From NCBI GenBank assembly GCA_963751425.1, contig CAVVUF010000001.1, positions 682,001 through 746,000 of the forward strand: a stretch of DNA of 64,000 bases. Direction: 5' to 3'. Made by a program: the position numbers and the translations under genes. The notes below the pieces were generated by a model that had not been told where the DNA came from, ran no database searches, and was given only the letters and a program-made list of their open reading frames with translations. Positions 54,057 through 64,000 of the stretch are shown here, piece after piece. The stretch is from CAVVUF01 sp963751425 (GTDB taxonomy: Bacteria; Chloroflexota; Anaerolineae; Anaerolineales; UBA4823). Each line of letters begins with the position of its first letter. The stretch's first letter is position 1.

Positions 54057-55743
54057 TCAATGTGTATTAAAGAAAAATACTGCCAGCGATAACAATCCTC
54101 CCCCAGCCCAAAAAAGGCCTGCAGCCAGAAATTGACTTGCCAAGAATAGCTGAACACCGCCTAATATTTAATGCAGCCACAATCACTGCGCCCCCCAGTC
54201 GCCGAATAGATAGTTCTACTTTTCGGACTTGAAACTCTAACTTTTCACTCCTTACTTCCAAATTTCCTCTTTCGATGCGCTCGACAAGTGCCATAATCCG
54301 TCCAGGTGCTCCGATTATTTTTTGGAACACAATACCGAGTTCATCGATCCATGATTTACTTCCTAAGAGGCCTTCATTGGCAATGAGCTTTTGTGCATAA
54401 GGAGCCAGGCTATTCCACACATTGAACTCCGGGTCCAATCCAGTACATAACCCAGAAAGGATCGAGACTGCACGCGCCAGAAATAATAAATCTTGAGGTG
54501 CTTGAAAAGGCATGTCGTATAACAGCTCACGAAACTCTTCCATGAAGTCATGCATTTCCTCAAACGATATATCGCGCAGCTCGGTCATACTCTTGCCCCA
54601 AAACTGCGCAAAAATCTTCTCGTTTGCTTTCCTTAACAAGTCCAAATCAGCACCCGGAAGAAGGATATCCAACATTTTATAGGCCTGGATAATCCGGTCC
54701 GCATCGCGAGTGCCCATTCCCATCAATAATTCTCTCAATCCCTGCCGGGTGCTTTCAGGCACGCGGCCCACCATGCCGAAATCGACAAAAGTCAACCGCC
54801 ATGCATGTTTTTCATCTTCCTCAGAAGACATCGGATAAATAAATAAATTCCCCGGATGTGGATCCGCATGGAAGAAACCATCTTCGAATATCTGTTGTAA
54901 GTAAGTATCTAAAAGTCGGGTGGCAACTTCGCTGCGGGCAATTCCAGCTTCAGCAATCGCCTCGTAATCGGTTATTTTTATCCCAGTTACATCTTCAAGC
55001 GTGAGTACCCGCTTGGTTGTATGAGACCAAATCACGCCAGGAATACGGATGCCATCAAGCCCTTCAAAATTCTTAGCGAAAACTTCAGCGTTTGATCCTT
55101 CTGCGTTATAGTCGATCTCCTCATATAACGTTCGTGAAAATTCATTCAAAAGCGCAGGGACATTGGCGCGTTTCTTGATTGGCCGATAACGCTGCAGCCA
55201 ATGTCCTACGGTTCTCAGGGCTGCCAGGTCTGTTTCGATGACCTGCTCGATATTGGGGCGCTGAATTTTGACCACAACCTGGCAAATTTTATTTAGATCG
55301 GGTTCTTCGACCTCAGAGGAAGTTTCGGTTCGACACATCCTGGCGCGGTGAACCTGTCCTAATGAGGCAGCCGCCAAAGGCTTTTCATCGAACGAAAGAT
55401 ACTTGCTTTCCAATGCTGCCCCCAGCTCGCTTTCAGCCACCCGGCGGATATCAGAGAATTTCTCTGGAGGTACTTCATCTTGCAAACCAGAAAGCTCACG
55501 CGTAATCTCTTCAGGTAAAACATCCGCCCGTGTAGAAAGGAACTGGCCGACTTTGATCATAACTCCCCCCATCTGGATCGCCAAAGCTCTGAAGTCAACA
55601 GCCGTCTTTCTCAGGCGTTCCGGGCGGGTCTTCAGAGACCACTGGCGCATTCCCAGGCGAGGCAGAATTATTTCCCAGGTGATCAGGCTGGCAATCACTC
55701 GAGCAAAGAAAAAAGTGATCCGGCGATAACGTGTTTTTAGCAT
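54057..55743 (-). CDS. ABC1/AarF/UbiB family protein kinase-like ATPase, frameshifted at the C-terminus
   Basis: This family of atypical kinases affects isoprenoid lipid or quinone homeostasis. The protein has the KxGQ-type motif VMIKVGQFLSTRADVLPEE, the Ala-rich loop AAASLGQVHRAR, and the catalytic segment HADPHPGNLFIYP (HxDxHxxN) with FVDFGMVGR (DFG). It ends with membrane helices: the raw frame ends as a basic tail, but one extra base near 54162-54166 restores LGGVQLFLASQFLAAGLFWA and a stop at 54057-54059. Length about 561. A TACAAT box lies 10 bases before the start. Confidence 0.88.
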
Positions 55744-55774
55744 AAACGAGTGGATTGTAGCATGCTTTGGGAAC

Positions 55775-56614
55775 TTAAATGATCAGAACAGAACAAGATG
55801 TTGCGGAGACCAAATCACTGGCGACATCCTCTAAAAATGCATCCAGGGTGCGGCTCCTGCCTGATACCTGGTGTGAGCCAATCACTAACAAATCGTACTT
55901 TCCTTCCCGCAGCTCAGCAATCACCTGGTCCAGTACCAATCCATGCCGGAGAACCGGGATCACTGGAGCCGATACACCCGCTTTTTGCACTTGATCGACA
56001 GCCCAGGCTAAATGCAAACCCTCCCGTGTCCTCCTTTGGATTGCAGTTTGTGCTGTATCACGTAAATCATCTGCCTGCAAGCCTACATCCAAAGCCAATT
56101 GTGACATAACATGCAATATACATACCTGGGCTTTAGAGAATGAAACGAGCCTTCCTCCGACCTTTAAAGTATCCGCAGAGGTTACCTCCCCTCCCGTACA
56201 AATGAGGACTCTCTCAATCGATTTCGTATCATGCCGGGCTAAAAGTAGCGGGAGTTCAACCTTTGAGACAATAATCCTGGTGTCCGAACCCAAATGTATC
56301 TTTAGCAATCCCCAACCTTTTCCAAAATCACTCTTCACAATAAGATCATAAGGCTCTTCACGAACTTCCCTTAAAATCTGGCCAGCCAAATCTCCTTCAA
56401 CAACTTTCCTTTTTATGTTGGTGAAATAAGGAGATAGAACCGCCTCGATAGGTGCGAATATTTCCTGTTGAACGCTTTGTCCAGCATGTTTCTTTACAAC
56501 GTAAAAAATAACACAGGTCGTTTCTCTAGGGAATCGAAGAGAAATTAATTCCTGAGCAGCAATTTCTGCTGATTTCGAGCCATCCGTACAGATTAGGATT
56601 TTCATCTGGTCCAT
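55775..56614 (-). CDS. Tandem universal stress protein (UspA)
   Basis: The 279-residue protein contains two Usp folds. The first begins MKILICTDGSKSAEIAAQEL; the second begins VLICTGGEVTSADTLKVGG and ends with YDLLVIGSHQVSG then SDLVSATSCSVLII. The second has the G-(2x)-G type pattern less well kept than ATP-binding members. It follows the Na/Pi cotransporter gene by 1 base. A start at MKIL (56605) is equally possible. Confidence 0.85.
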   Translation of the reverse strand: MDQMKILICTDGSKSAEIAAQELISLRFPRETTCVIFYVVKKHAGQSVQQEIFAPIEAVLSPYFTNIKRKVVEGDLAGQILREVREEPYDLIVKSDFGKGWGLLKIHLGSDTRIIVSKVELPLLLARHDTKSIERVLICTGGEVTSADTLKVGGRLVSFSKAQVCILHVMSQLALDVGLQADDLRDTAQTAIQRRTREGLHLAWAVDQVQKAGVSAPVIPVLRHGLVLDQVIAELREGKYDLLVIGSHQVSGRSRTLDAFLEDVASDLVSATSCSVLII

Positions 56615-56615
56615 A

Positions 56616-57659
56616 TCAACCCATCCACAACAAAACAAATGGAATGCCAAAAATTAGCATAAGATAGACAAACAAATGCAGCCGGTTCTTGCCGATGAAT
56701 GTGACTATTCGTTCGATCGTGCGTACATAAAACCTGTAACTGGTCAATAAAATGATCAAACAAACGATTAATACACTGATCATTTGCACGAAGACAACCG
56801 TCACCGCTTCAGGATTGGATAGAAGAGCGGCTGCAACCAGCGTATCTACAAAAGTGGTGATATTTGCCCCCATAATATACGGGATTATATTTTCCCTGCG
56901 CACAAATCCCCGCACCGAAAGCGGGACTAACAAGCTTAGTGAGACTGAGACGGACATTGTCAAGGATGTAATCGCTGCCCCCAAAAGAAAAGTGACAGTA
57001 GGGCGATATAACAAGTGATTGATCATACCGAGATCTGTTTTTTGCAGGTTTAATTGCGGTATGGCGTGATCGAACAACCATAAGCTGCCAACCATCATTA
57101 AGAATCCAATTGGGAAAAGAGCTCCTGTCGGCAAATAGCTCTTTAACAGGTTTACTACCGGTGTGACGAACATATCCATGAATGAATTGAAGCTAGAATG
57201 GGATGTATATTGCCAATGATTCAACCAACCCTTACTCAAAACTAAGAAACCTCCAACCAAGATAGCAGGATAAATCGTCTGCGTAACTAGAAGGGAAGTC
57301 AACCCCACCCCCAGGCTGATATCCCTTTTCTTTCCCCTTAACATATAGATGAAGCCAATCAATAAAACGATAAAAGCGGCCCCTAACCGTGAGCCTGAGA
57401 TCATCGCAAAGGTTTCGATCGGTGTGATCACTCCCGCATCCAGGAGCGATAAAGAAGTCGCGGCCACAGGAGATCCCGAGAGCATCAGGCTGGAAGCCAA
57501 CCAGCCAAAGCCGAGAGCACTGGCTGGGCTGTCTACCGAGAATTTATTACGAAATACTGGAGCAAGGGGAACTGCGCCTTCTTTCATCAAAACCAAAGCC
57601 AGGACAAAGGAGGCCAAACTAATCAAAAATAGAATCAAGTGAAATAGAAATTTACGCAT
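56616..57659 (-). CDS. Na+/phosphate cotransporter family (PF02690) membrane protein
   Basis: The 347-residue protein has about nine hydrophobic helices and the paired repeat motifs of the NPT2 family: SSLMLSGSPVAATSLSLLDA in the first half and TSLTMSVSVSLSLLVPLSVR in the second, each with a QSS-like Ser/Thr core, plus GANITTFVDTLVA. It probably takes up phosphate or a similar anion with sodium. The paired Usp gene immediately downstream may regulate it. Confidence 0.82.
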   Translation of the reverse strand: MRKFLFHLILFLISLASFVLALVLMKEGAVPLAPVFRNKFSVDSPASALGFGWLASSLMLSGSPVAATSLSLLDAGVITPIETFAMISGSRLGAAFIVLLIGFIYMLRGKKRDISLGVGLTSLLVTQTIYPAILVGGFLVLSKGWLNHWQYTSHSSFNSFMDMFVTPVVNLLKSYLPTGALFPIGFLMMVGSLWLFDHAIPQLNLQKTDLGMINHLLYRPTVTFLLGAAITSLTMSVSVSLSLLVPLSVRGFVRRENIIPYIMGANITTFVDTLVAAALLSNPEAVTVVFVQMISVLIVCLIILLTSYRFYVRTIERIVTFIGKNRLHLFVYLMLIFGIPFVLLWMG

Positions 57660-57721
57660 AGAAGCTTTTCTAGTTAGGCTTCATTTTACTAAAATTATGA
57701 CTTGTTGTGTCTTTTTTCAAC

Positions 57722-57727
57722 TATAAT
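57722..57727 (+). promoter_or_regulatory. -10 box for the Cys-rich protein and ABC exporter
   Basis: A TATAAT box lies 44 bases before the ATG at 57772. No good -35 box is found at standard spacing. It is the only visible promoter for the three plus-strand genes that follow. Confidence 0.4.
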
Positions 57728-57771
57728 ATAACGTCTATGATTTCGTTATCGGAATATTCAACGTAAGAGAT

Positions 57772-58458
57772 ATGGACTACAACCTCCTTTACAAAGGTTT
57801 TTATTCCCCAATTACAAGGATCGATTGCGGGACCAGGTGTGCCCCTTATAACGAGAAGGCTGTCCCTTTTTGCTGTGACACCCGGCACGCAGTCCCTACC
57901 GCATATGATGCCGAATGGGATTATTTACAATCCAATACGGACTTATGGCATTTATGGGAGGTGGCGGATGAGGAAGAATATGCGCGCCTCCGGTCAAAAA
58001 CCCCTGCCGGGCATGTGCTGATCGAATGTAAGGGTCATTTAAACTGTCAAAGACAATTCCGCTCATTCACCTGCCGCTCCTTTCCTTTCTTCCCTTATTT
58101 TGACAAAATGGGGAATTTTTTAGGCCTATCCTATTACTGGGAATATGAAGACCGGTGTTGGGTCATCAGTCATTTGGATCTAATTTCACCCGCTTATGTC
58201 AAAGAATTTATCCAAACCTATTATTTGATCTTTGAAAGCAAGCCAGAGGAGCGTGCTTCCTTCCAATACCACTCCGCCATGATGAGACGCATCTTTGGTC
58301 GCATGCATCGCGCCATTCCCTTGATCGATTCGCAAGGGCAGTTTTATAAAATTACGCCTCACAATGGGAGAATGCGCCGTATTCAGTCTGAACAACTCCC
58401 AAAATTCGGTCCTTACCGAATTGCTGCCCTGCTCCCCTTTCCAGACGAGATCCCATGA
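57772..58458 (+). CDS. Cys-rich zinc/iron-chelating protein (YkgJ-like)
   Basis: The 228-residue protein begins MDYNLLYKGFYSPITRIDCG with a CGTRC pair, then CCDTRH, a conserved LIECKGHLNCQRQFRSFTCR segment with more Cys, and CW later. This pattern matches the CxxxCxxC-type metal-chelating family PF03692, although spacing differs. Its last four bases overlap the start of an ABC exporter subunit (58455-58458), so it is coupled to export. Function in vivo unknown. Confidence 0.7.
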   Translation: MDYNLLYKGFYSPITRIDCGTRCAPYNEKAVPFCCDTRHAVPTAYDAEWDYLQSNTDLWHLWEVADEEEYARLRSKTPAGHVLIECKGHLNCQRQFRSFTCRSFPFFPYFDKMGNFLGLSYYWEYEDRCWVISHLDLISPAYVKEFIQTYYLIFESKPEERASFQYHSAMMRRIFGRMHRAIPLIDSQGQFYKITPHNGRMRRIQSEQLPKFGPYRIAALLPFPDEIP

Positions 58459-60217
58459 CCGCTCAAACCCTTTCATCAGAATTTGCCCTTCCCCAAAGCT
58501 TTGTTTCCAACCGGCATGGACCAGTCCGCTGGATCATCTCCTATGCGCTTCACAACTGGTTCTTTTTCTTGATCATGGTGTTGGGTGCGGTAGGCAATGC
58601 TTTCCTGGCTGCGGTTGGCCCTGTTTTGACGGGTCAAGCTTTCAATGCTGTAACGGCCACTCCGCCACAGACGACCCAGCTTTTGAGAATCGCTCTATTG
58701 ATCGCCATCTCGCAAATCGCCCGTGGATTGCTGCAATATGCCCGGAATGCATCTGCCGAATTGACCGCCCAGCGCGTGGAACGTGATATCCGTCAAGAGC
58801 TTTACACCAGCTTATTAGGCAAGAGTATGACGTTTCACAGCTTGCAGCCGGTTGGAGACATTATGGCGCGCGCCACCAACGATGTTCGTGAGGTCAATTT
58901 CCTGTTCAGTCCAGGTTTAAATTTGGTGATTGGCTCTGCCAATTTTTTGATTGTGCCTTTGTTGATTGCGCCTCGCTATCACCCCTCCCTGATCCTTACG
59001 CCGCTCCTGTTCATCATCGGATATGTCATCGCCTTATGGCAGTATTTACATGAGTTAAATCCCATCACAACCGATGTCCGTGAGGCTTTTGGCAAAATGA
59101 ACACTCGCTTATCAGAAGCACTCGATGGCATCGAAACAGTCAAAGGGATGGCTCAAGAACAAAATGAGGTCGATCGATTTCACGAAAAGGCGCGCCAATT
59201 TCGCAATGCAGTCGTTCGCCAGGGAAATGTTGAGGCAAGGTTTATCCCCATGCTGCTATTAGTTCTGGCAAGTGCTTTTGGTTTGCTGCACGCAATGCTT
59301 TTATATCGGCAGGGGTTGATAAACGTTGGCGACGTTATTGCTTATTTCAGCTTGATCCAATTATTTGGTTTTCCCACATTTACATCTCTTTGGGCTTACT
59401 CACAGGTATCTTCGGGGGTTTCGGGAGCCAGGCGTATCCTCGAGCTCATCAATCGCGAGGATAACCTGGATCAGAACGTATCTGGATTTACTGGACCAAT
59501 GCAGGGACAGATCGAATTTCGGAATGGTTCTTTTGCTTACTCCGAAAACGAATCCTCCCTTAGTGATTTATCTTTTATTGTAAAACCCGGTCAAACCGTT
59601 GCAATTGTAGGACAGACCGGGTCTGGGAAAACCTCTCTGGTCAAATTAATAAACCGGACCTATGATGTTACCTCCGGACAGGTATTGGTAGATGGCGTTG
59701 ATGTGCGCTCCTGGAACCTGGAGGCACTGCGCCGGAGGATATCGATCATTGAGCAGGATGTGTTTTTATTCTCAAGAACCATCGCTGAAAATATCGCTTT
59801 TGGAAAGCCCGGTGCCTCTCAAGAAGAAATCGAGGCGGCTGCAAAAGCCGCCCAAGCGCATGAGTTCATCCAGGAATTTAAAGATGGCTACCAAACAGTG
59901 GTTGGGGAGCGCGGTGTAACGCTTTCTGGAGGACAGCGTCAAAGATTAGCCCTGGCGCGTGCTTTTCTCACCAACCCCTCCATCTTGATCCTGGACGACT
60001 CTACCAGCTCGATTGACAGCGCTACAGAAGATAAAATTCAGAGAGCCATTTATTCCGCCGCTCTCGGCAGAACAACTTTTTAATCACTCACCGATTATCG
60101 CAAATCCGTTGGGCTGATGTAATCCTCGTCCTTCGCCAGGGCAGAATTGCCGCTGTGGGCAAGCATGAGGATTTGCTTGCCACTTCAGAAGCGTACCGGC
60201 GTATTTTTAGTGAGTAG
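58455..60217 (+). CDS. ABC exporter half-transporter with degenerate ATP site, frameshifted near end
   Basis: The protein has a six-helix type IV exporter domain (residues about 1-330, beginning ALHNWFFFLIMVLGAVGNAF) and an ATP-binding domain with Walker A GQTGSGKTSL, signature LSGGQRQRLALARAF, and Walker B LILDDSTSSID, where Asp replaces the catalytic Glu. The frame stops at 60083 after GRTTF; one missing T in the run at 60077-60081 restores LITHRLSQIRWADVILVLRQ and the real stop at 60215-60217. About 587 residues. The following gene is its partner. Confidence 0.9.
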
Positions 60218-60227
60218 AGGCTGAAAC

Positions 60228-62079
60228 ATGGGCATGTTTTCCAACCTGGATCAAGAAGCATACGACCGGCAGTATACTGACCGGCAGCTTATGAAACGGA
60301 TGGGGAGTTATCTCAAACCGTATACCCGCCAAATCGTGTTGATCACGATTCTGGTGTTACTGAATGCGCTGACCGGCGCAGTTTTGCCCATGATCGTCGC
60401 CTGGGGAGTTGATCTAATCCAGGTAAATCCGGCTTCATCGACAATATATTTGCTTTTCAGCATCATTCTGGTCGTAGGGATCGCGGGCTGGTTCATCAAC
60501 TGGCTGCGCCGCCGCGTTACGGTAAGAACTGTAAGTGATACAGAATTACAGCTGCGTTCTGACGCTTTCCAGGCCTCTGCCCAGCACGATCTTTCTTTCT
60601 ATGATGAATTTTCATCTGGGAAAATTGTTTCTCGCATCACTTCAGATACAAAAGAGTTTAGCCAGATCGTTGTTTTGATCACGGATCTTATCTCACAAAT
60701 CGTGCAGTCTGTGATCCTCGGCATTGTGCTGGTGCGGATCGACTGGAGGTTATCCCTTTACCTGTTTGCATTTTTACCCCTGGTTTTCCTATTTTCAATT
60801 GCTTTCAGGAAGATTGCCCGGACCGTTACCCGGCAAGGAATGCGCGCTATGGCCAACGTGAATTCCACTATCAAAGAAACCGTGAGTGGGATTGCCATCG
60901 CCAAGAATTTTCGCCAGGAGACTTCCATCTACCAGGTATTTGAAGACGCAAATACCTTATCCTATCGGGTCAATCTCAAACGCGGCCTTGTTCTTGCGAT
61001 GGTCTTTCCGACTTTAAACGCCATCGGTGGGGTGGGAAGCGCTCTCTTAGTTTATGCGGGAGGCATGAGCGTAGCACAGGGCCTGGTTACTTCAGGAGCG
61101 TGGTTTTTATTCTTACAGAGCCTGGACCAATTCTTCTTCCCTATCTTAAATTTATCTGCCTTCTGGGCAAATATCCAATCTGGCCTCTCGGCTGCAGAAC
61201 GAGTTTTTGCATTGATCGATGCTGAAATCAAGTGTAAAGCAGTTGGATCCTCAACCATCAAAGGATCTGGCAGGTGAGATCGTCTTTGAAAATGTTGGTT
61301 TCCGCTATACTGAACGGCAAGGAATTCTCGAAAATTTCAGCTTGCAAATCCGTTCCGGTGAGAACATCGCCCTGGTCGGTCATACCGGGGCCGGAAAATC
61401 GAGCATCGCCAAGTTGATCGCTCGCTTTTATGAGTTCCAAGAAGGTCGCATACTCATCGATGGTCAAGATATCCGCTCCCTTGACCTGGCAAGTTACCGG
61501 AGCCAGCTTGGGATAGTCTCACAAATTCCGTTTCTATTTTCCGGTACAGTAGCAGAGAATATCTGTTATGCTTGCCAAGGGAAAAAATCAATCGAGGACA
61601 TTACGGAGCTGGCCTACCAAATCGGCAACGGAGAATGGTTGAACGCTTTGCCCCAAGGACTCCAAACCGAAGTGGGAGAACGCGGCTCCCGCCTATCCAT
61701 GGGTCAAAGACAGCTTGTATCGCTTTTACGCGTTCTGGTGCAGCGTCCGGCAATCTTCATTCTCGATGAAGCCACCGCCAGCATCGATCCTTTTACGGAG
61801 TGGCAGATCCAACAAGCCCTGAACCTGATCCTGGAATGTTCCACCAGTATTATGATCGCCCATCGTTTATCGACGGTGAAAGCAGCCGACCGGATTATTG
61901 TCTTGGAAAAAGGTCACATCATCGAAGAAGGCAACCACCGCTCTCTGTTGGGCCAAGGCGGGCATTATGCTTCCCTTTATAATACCTATTTTCGCCATCA
62001 ATCTATCGATTACAAACCCGATGGCCTGGCAGATTTTCTGCAGGAACGAAAAACCTTCCAGTTAAAAGCAAATGGCTGA
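60228..62079 (+). CDS. ABC exporter half-transporter with canonical catalytic Glu, frameshifted in the middle
   Basis: This second half has the exporter membrane domain (residues about 35-330, LITILVLLNALTGAVLPMIV and more) and an ATP-binding domain with Walker A GHTGAGKSSI, signature LSMGQRQLVSLLRVL, Walker B FILDEATASID with Glu, and H-loop AHRLSTVKAADRI. The signature has Met in place of the second residue Gly. An extra base in the AAA at 61225-61227 splits the gene after FALIDAE; removing it gives AESSVKQLDPQPSKDLAG. Restored length about 617. It forms a heterodimer with the gene upstream. Confidence 0.9.
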
Positions 62080-62268
62080 AAAAATTTTTCATAAACTTTC
62101 AATTCTCTACAGTGACTGGCATACCAGTCTTAGCAGATTCTTATGCCAACAAAATTAGTTTGGTTTTCAACAACCCATCCAGACCGGTAGCCAGCGGCTG
62201 TGTATTCGTGCGAAAACGAGATTTTATTTAGGCTTGCATAACATGAAAGCCTGACATAAAATGGGTGT

Positions 62269-64000
62269 ATGCAAGACGATACATCAACTGAAACCAAAAA
62301 CGGGTGGACAATCTGGTTATCTCGTTTATCCACCGTCCTTGTTGCCTTTTACCAATTGATTGCTTTAGCCTTTTTACTGATTGTTCCTTTCCTGGCCTTC
62401 AATTTCATCAAGACCCCCTTTATTAGCTCATTTGTTGAGCATACCCTTCAGGTGACCCTTGCCAGGTTCAAGGTCTTAGACCTGGTAACCTATTTTTTGA
62501 TCCCTTATCTTATTGCGAGCGCCTACCTGGCGTGCAGCATTTGGATCTTTGCCTTTCGACGTAGAGACAATCTTGGCAAAGCTTTCGCCCTCTTCACAAC
62601 CTCGGTTTGCATTGCGTTCAGCACCCTGTTTGACCTTTTCACCACCAGTAAATTCGTATATGCATGGACATTTGCTTTGATGGCTTCTGGGGGGAGCTTA
62701 ATTTGTTTGACCTTGATGTTTCCTGAAGAGGGAAAGCTCACCTCCAGGTTCCCATTTCTAAGATGGATTGGTCTCATACCCTCTCTGGCGCTGTTCCTGA
62801 TCACTTTCCCAACTTTATATAATTACGCTCAGCCGCTCGCTTACGCCCAGGGATGGAGAGCCGGGTTTATTTATGCAGGTTTGGCCATCATCATATTCCT
62901 GATTGGAATGTTCTACCGGCACCAGACCTCTGCCTCGCCCATTGTCAGGGAACAAACTCGCCTGACCCTGATTGGCGCAGGTTTTTCATTTTCCCCAATC
63001 GTAATTTGGTTCATCAGCTCCTCAATTTGGAAATCCTTGGCTTTCTCGCCAATTTTGTTGCTCCCATTCGCCATCCTCCCAGTTGTGATCGCTTATACCC
63101 TGGCGCGCTACCGCTTACTCCAAACGGAGTTTATTTTCCAGCAAGTGATCATCTACAGCACCATCACTCTGGTCGCGGCAGCAGGATATGCCCTGCTTCT
63201 TTCGGGTCTTTTATTAATCATTGGAGGATCGATAAAAGAAACCAATCCTTATATTCTCGGAGCCTTATTGTTTCTACTGGCTCTGCTGTTCCTCCCTTTG
63301 GTTTCCCGCATCCAACGGACAGTGAATCGAGCATTTTCGCGCGGACAGGTTTATTATCAGGAAAGGAACCAGGAATTCAGCCGTGAATTAACGCAATTGA
63401 CAAATCTGCCCGACATCCTAAACCTGCTTCACAAGTTTATTCAAGAAACCTTGGCACCTTTTCATACGCACATCTTTGTGCATAACTCGGCCTCCGATCA
63501 ATATGAAGCAGCCCCTCATGATGGTGATAAACCCACCAGCGATTTGCAATTCTCTCCACAAAGCCCTCTGGTTGAAATGCTTTCAAAACAGCGCTCAACA
63601 CTATTCCTGGGGGATGTCAAAACCTTACCGGCAGGAATTAAACCAGAACGATCTCGCCTGCAGATCTTGGGTTCGCAGATCTATGTCCCCTTACCCGGTC
63701 AAAGAAAGCTTTGCGGGTGGGTTAGCTTGGGACCCAGGCAGTCCGGTGAGACGTATAAACCGCAAGATTTGAACTATATTGAGACTTTATGCGACCAGGC
63801 AGCCTTGGCGATCGAGCGCGCCCAGGTTGTGATGGATTTGGAGCGGCGGGTGCATGCCACCAATGTACTCACACGCATTTCTCAAGGTATCAATGTTACC
63901 CTCAACTTTGATGATATTCTGGAATTGATCTATGCACAGACCTACCAGGTGATTCCAACCCTTGACTACCGCATTACGCTTTTCGACAGCCGGAGTGACA
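62269..64000 (+). CDS. Membrane sensor with GAF domain, probable histidine kinase, 3' end outside window
   Basis: The frame from ATG 62269 is open to the right edge (577 codons). It encodes MQDDTSTETKNGWTIWLSRL, then about nine hydrophobic helices up to residue about 345, a linker helix (RTVNRAFSRGQVYYQERNQE), a GAF domain (residues about 380-520, IYVPLPGQRKLCGWVSLGPR and NYIETLCDQAALAIERAQVV) and the start of a second GAF domain. The layout suits a membrane-bound signalling kinase or phosphatase. The catalytic domain is not in the window, so the type of output is not known. Confidence 0.75.
   Translation, partial: MQDDTSTETKNGWTIWLSRLSTVLVAFYQLIALAFLLIVPFLAFNFIKTPFISSFVEHTLQVTLARFKVLDLVTYFLIPYLIASAYLACSIWIFAFRRRDNLGKAFALFTTSVCIAFSTLFDLFTTSKFVYAWTFALMASGGSLICLTLMFPEEGKLTSRFPFLRWIGLIPSLALFLITFPTLYNYAQPLAYAQGWRAGFIYAGLAIIIFLIGMFYRHQTSASPIVREQTRLTLIGAGFSFSPIVIWFISSSIWKSLAFSPILLLPFAILPVVIAYTLARYRLLQTEFIFQQVIIYSTITLVAAAGYALLLSGLLLIIGGSIKETNPYILGALLFLLALLFLPLVSRIQRTVNRAFSRGQVYYQERNQEFSRELTQLTNLPDILNLLHKFIQETLAPFHTHIFVHNSASDQYEAAPHDGDKPTSDLQFSPQSPLVEMLSKQRSTLFLGDVKTLPAGIKPERSRLQILGSQIYVPLPGQRKLCGWVSLGPRQSGETYKPQDLNYIETLCDQAALAIERAQVVMDLERRVHATNVLTRISQGINVTLNFDDILELIYAQTYQVIPTLDYRITLFDSRSD

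Noticed and set aside
53960..54157. A separate small gene at the ubiB 3' end
   Set aside because: It is a third-frame shadow; the true ubiB tail lies in another frame that gives a hydrophobic membrane segment and stop at 54057.
1..64000. CRISPR array or rRNA genes
   Set aside because: No regularly spaced short repeats and no rRNA-like segment were seen anywhere in the window.

Overview
The window looks like a chromosome segment of a member of the Chloroflexota, most likely class Anaerolineae. This is inferred from protein style, not from a search. Pointers are a membrane mannosyltransferase-like protein fused to NHL repeats, a mitochondrial-type citrate synthase, a ChlI-like AAA+ gene outside any chlorophyll context, and -10 boxes placed so close to start codons that mRNAs would be leaderless. 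Most of the window is ordinary housekeeping sequence. One 8.4 kb block (about 8.64-17.08 kb) is clearly foreign.

Layout. 0-7.1 kb, minus strand: one long run in the order yebC, ruvC, an rRNA-methyltransferase-like gene, ruvA, proC, an M42 aminopeptidase, atpA and atpG (cut by the window edge). 7.2-8.6 kb: a GT4 glycosyltransferase, then tRNA-Thr(CGU). 8.6-17.1 kb: an integrated island bounded by two copies of a 169-bp segment (tRNA-Thr plus the first codons of udk). It holds a UDG-like gene, a two-helix membrane protein, an Mrr-like nuclease, a PD-(D/E)XK nuclease overlapping an unknown partner, a zinc-ribbon/coiled-coil membrane locus, and the debris of two tyrosine recombinases. 17.1-23.8 kb, plus strand: udk, cyclophilin, a VTT-domain protein, an M20 peptidase, a CBS-ACT protein and a DinG-type helicase. 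23.8-32.2 kb, minus strand: a cyclic-nucleotide-domain histidine kinase, rsmD, a UroD-family protein, a TPR protein, a ChlI-like ATPase, a small unknown, GtrA, a UXS-like epimerase and two lipoproteins. 32.2-39.1 kb: scpB, a GH4 phosphoglycosidase with its sugar kinase, a GH63-like glycosidase, rluB and an ECF sigma factor with a membrane partner. 39.1-53.1 kb: the NHL fusion, sucCD, acpP, fni, a prenyl synthase, hemW, a LysM protein, citrate synthase, malate dehydrogenase and thioredoxin reductase. 53.1-64 kb: ilvE, an ABC1/UbiB kinase, a tandem Usp protein, a Na/Pi cotransporter, a Cys-rich protein overlapping a two-gene ABC exporter, and a GAF-domain sensor cut by the right edge.

Functionally, citrate synthase, malate dehydrogenase and succinyl-CoA ligase point to a working TCA segment. 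Fni and the prenyl synthase serve isoprenoid synthesis. GH4 plus kinase serve phospho-sugar use. The two ABC half-transporters have complementary deviations in their ATP sites, as in heterodimeric exporters with one degenerate site.

A strong caveat: at least thirteen genes are interrupted by a single-base shift that, when undone, restores a textbook protein (proC, udk, M20, dinG, the histidine kinase, scpB, GH4, ilvE, ubiB, both ABC genes, and two island genes). In the core genes nine are +1 and two are -1. Sequencing or assembly error is the simplest explanation. The apparent GH4-kinase fusion is a product of one of these shifts.
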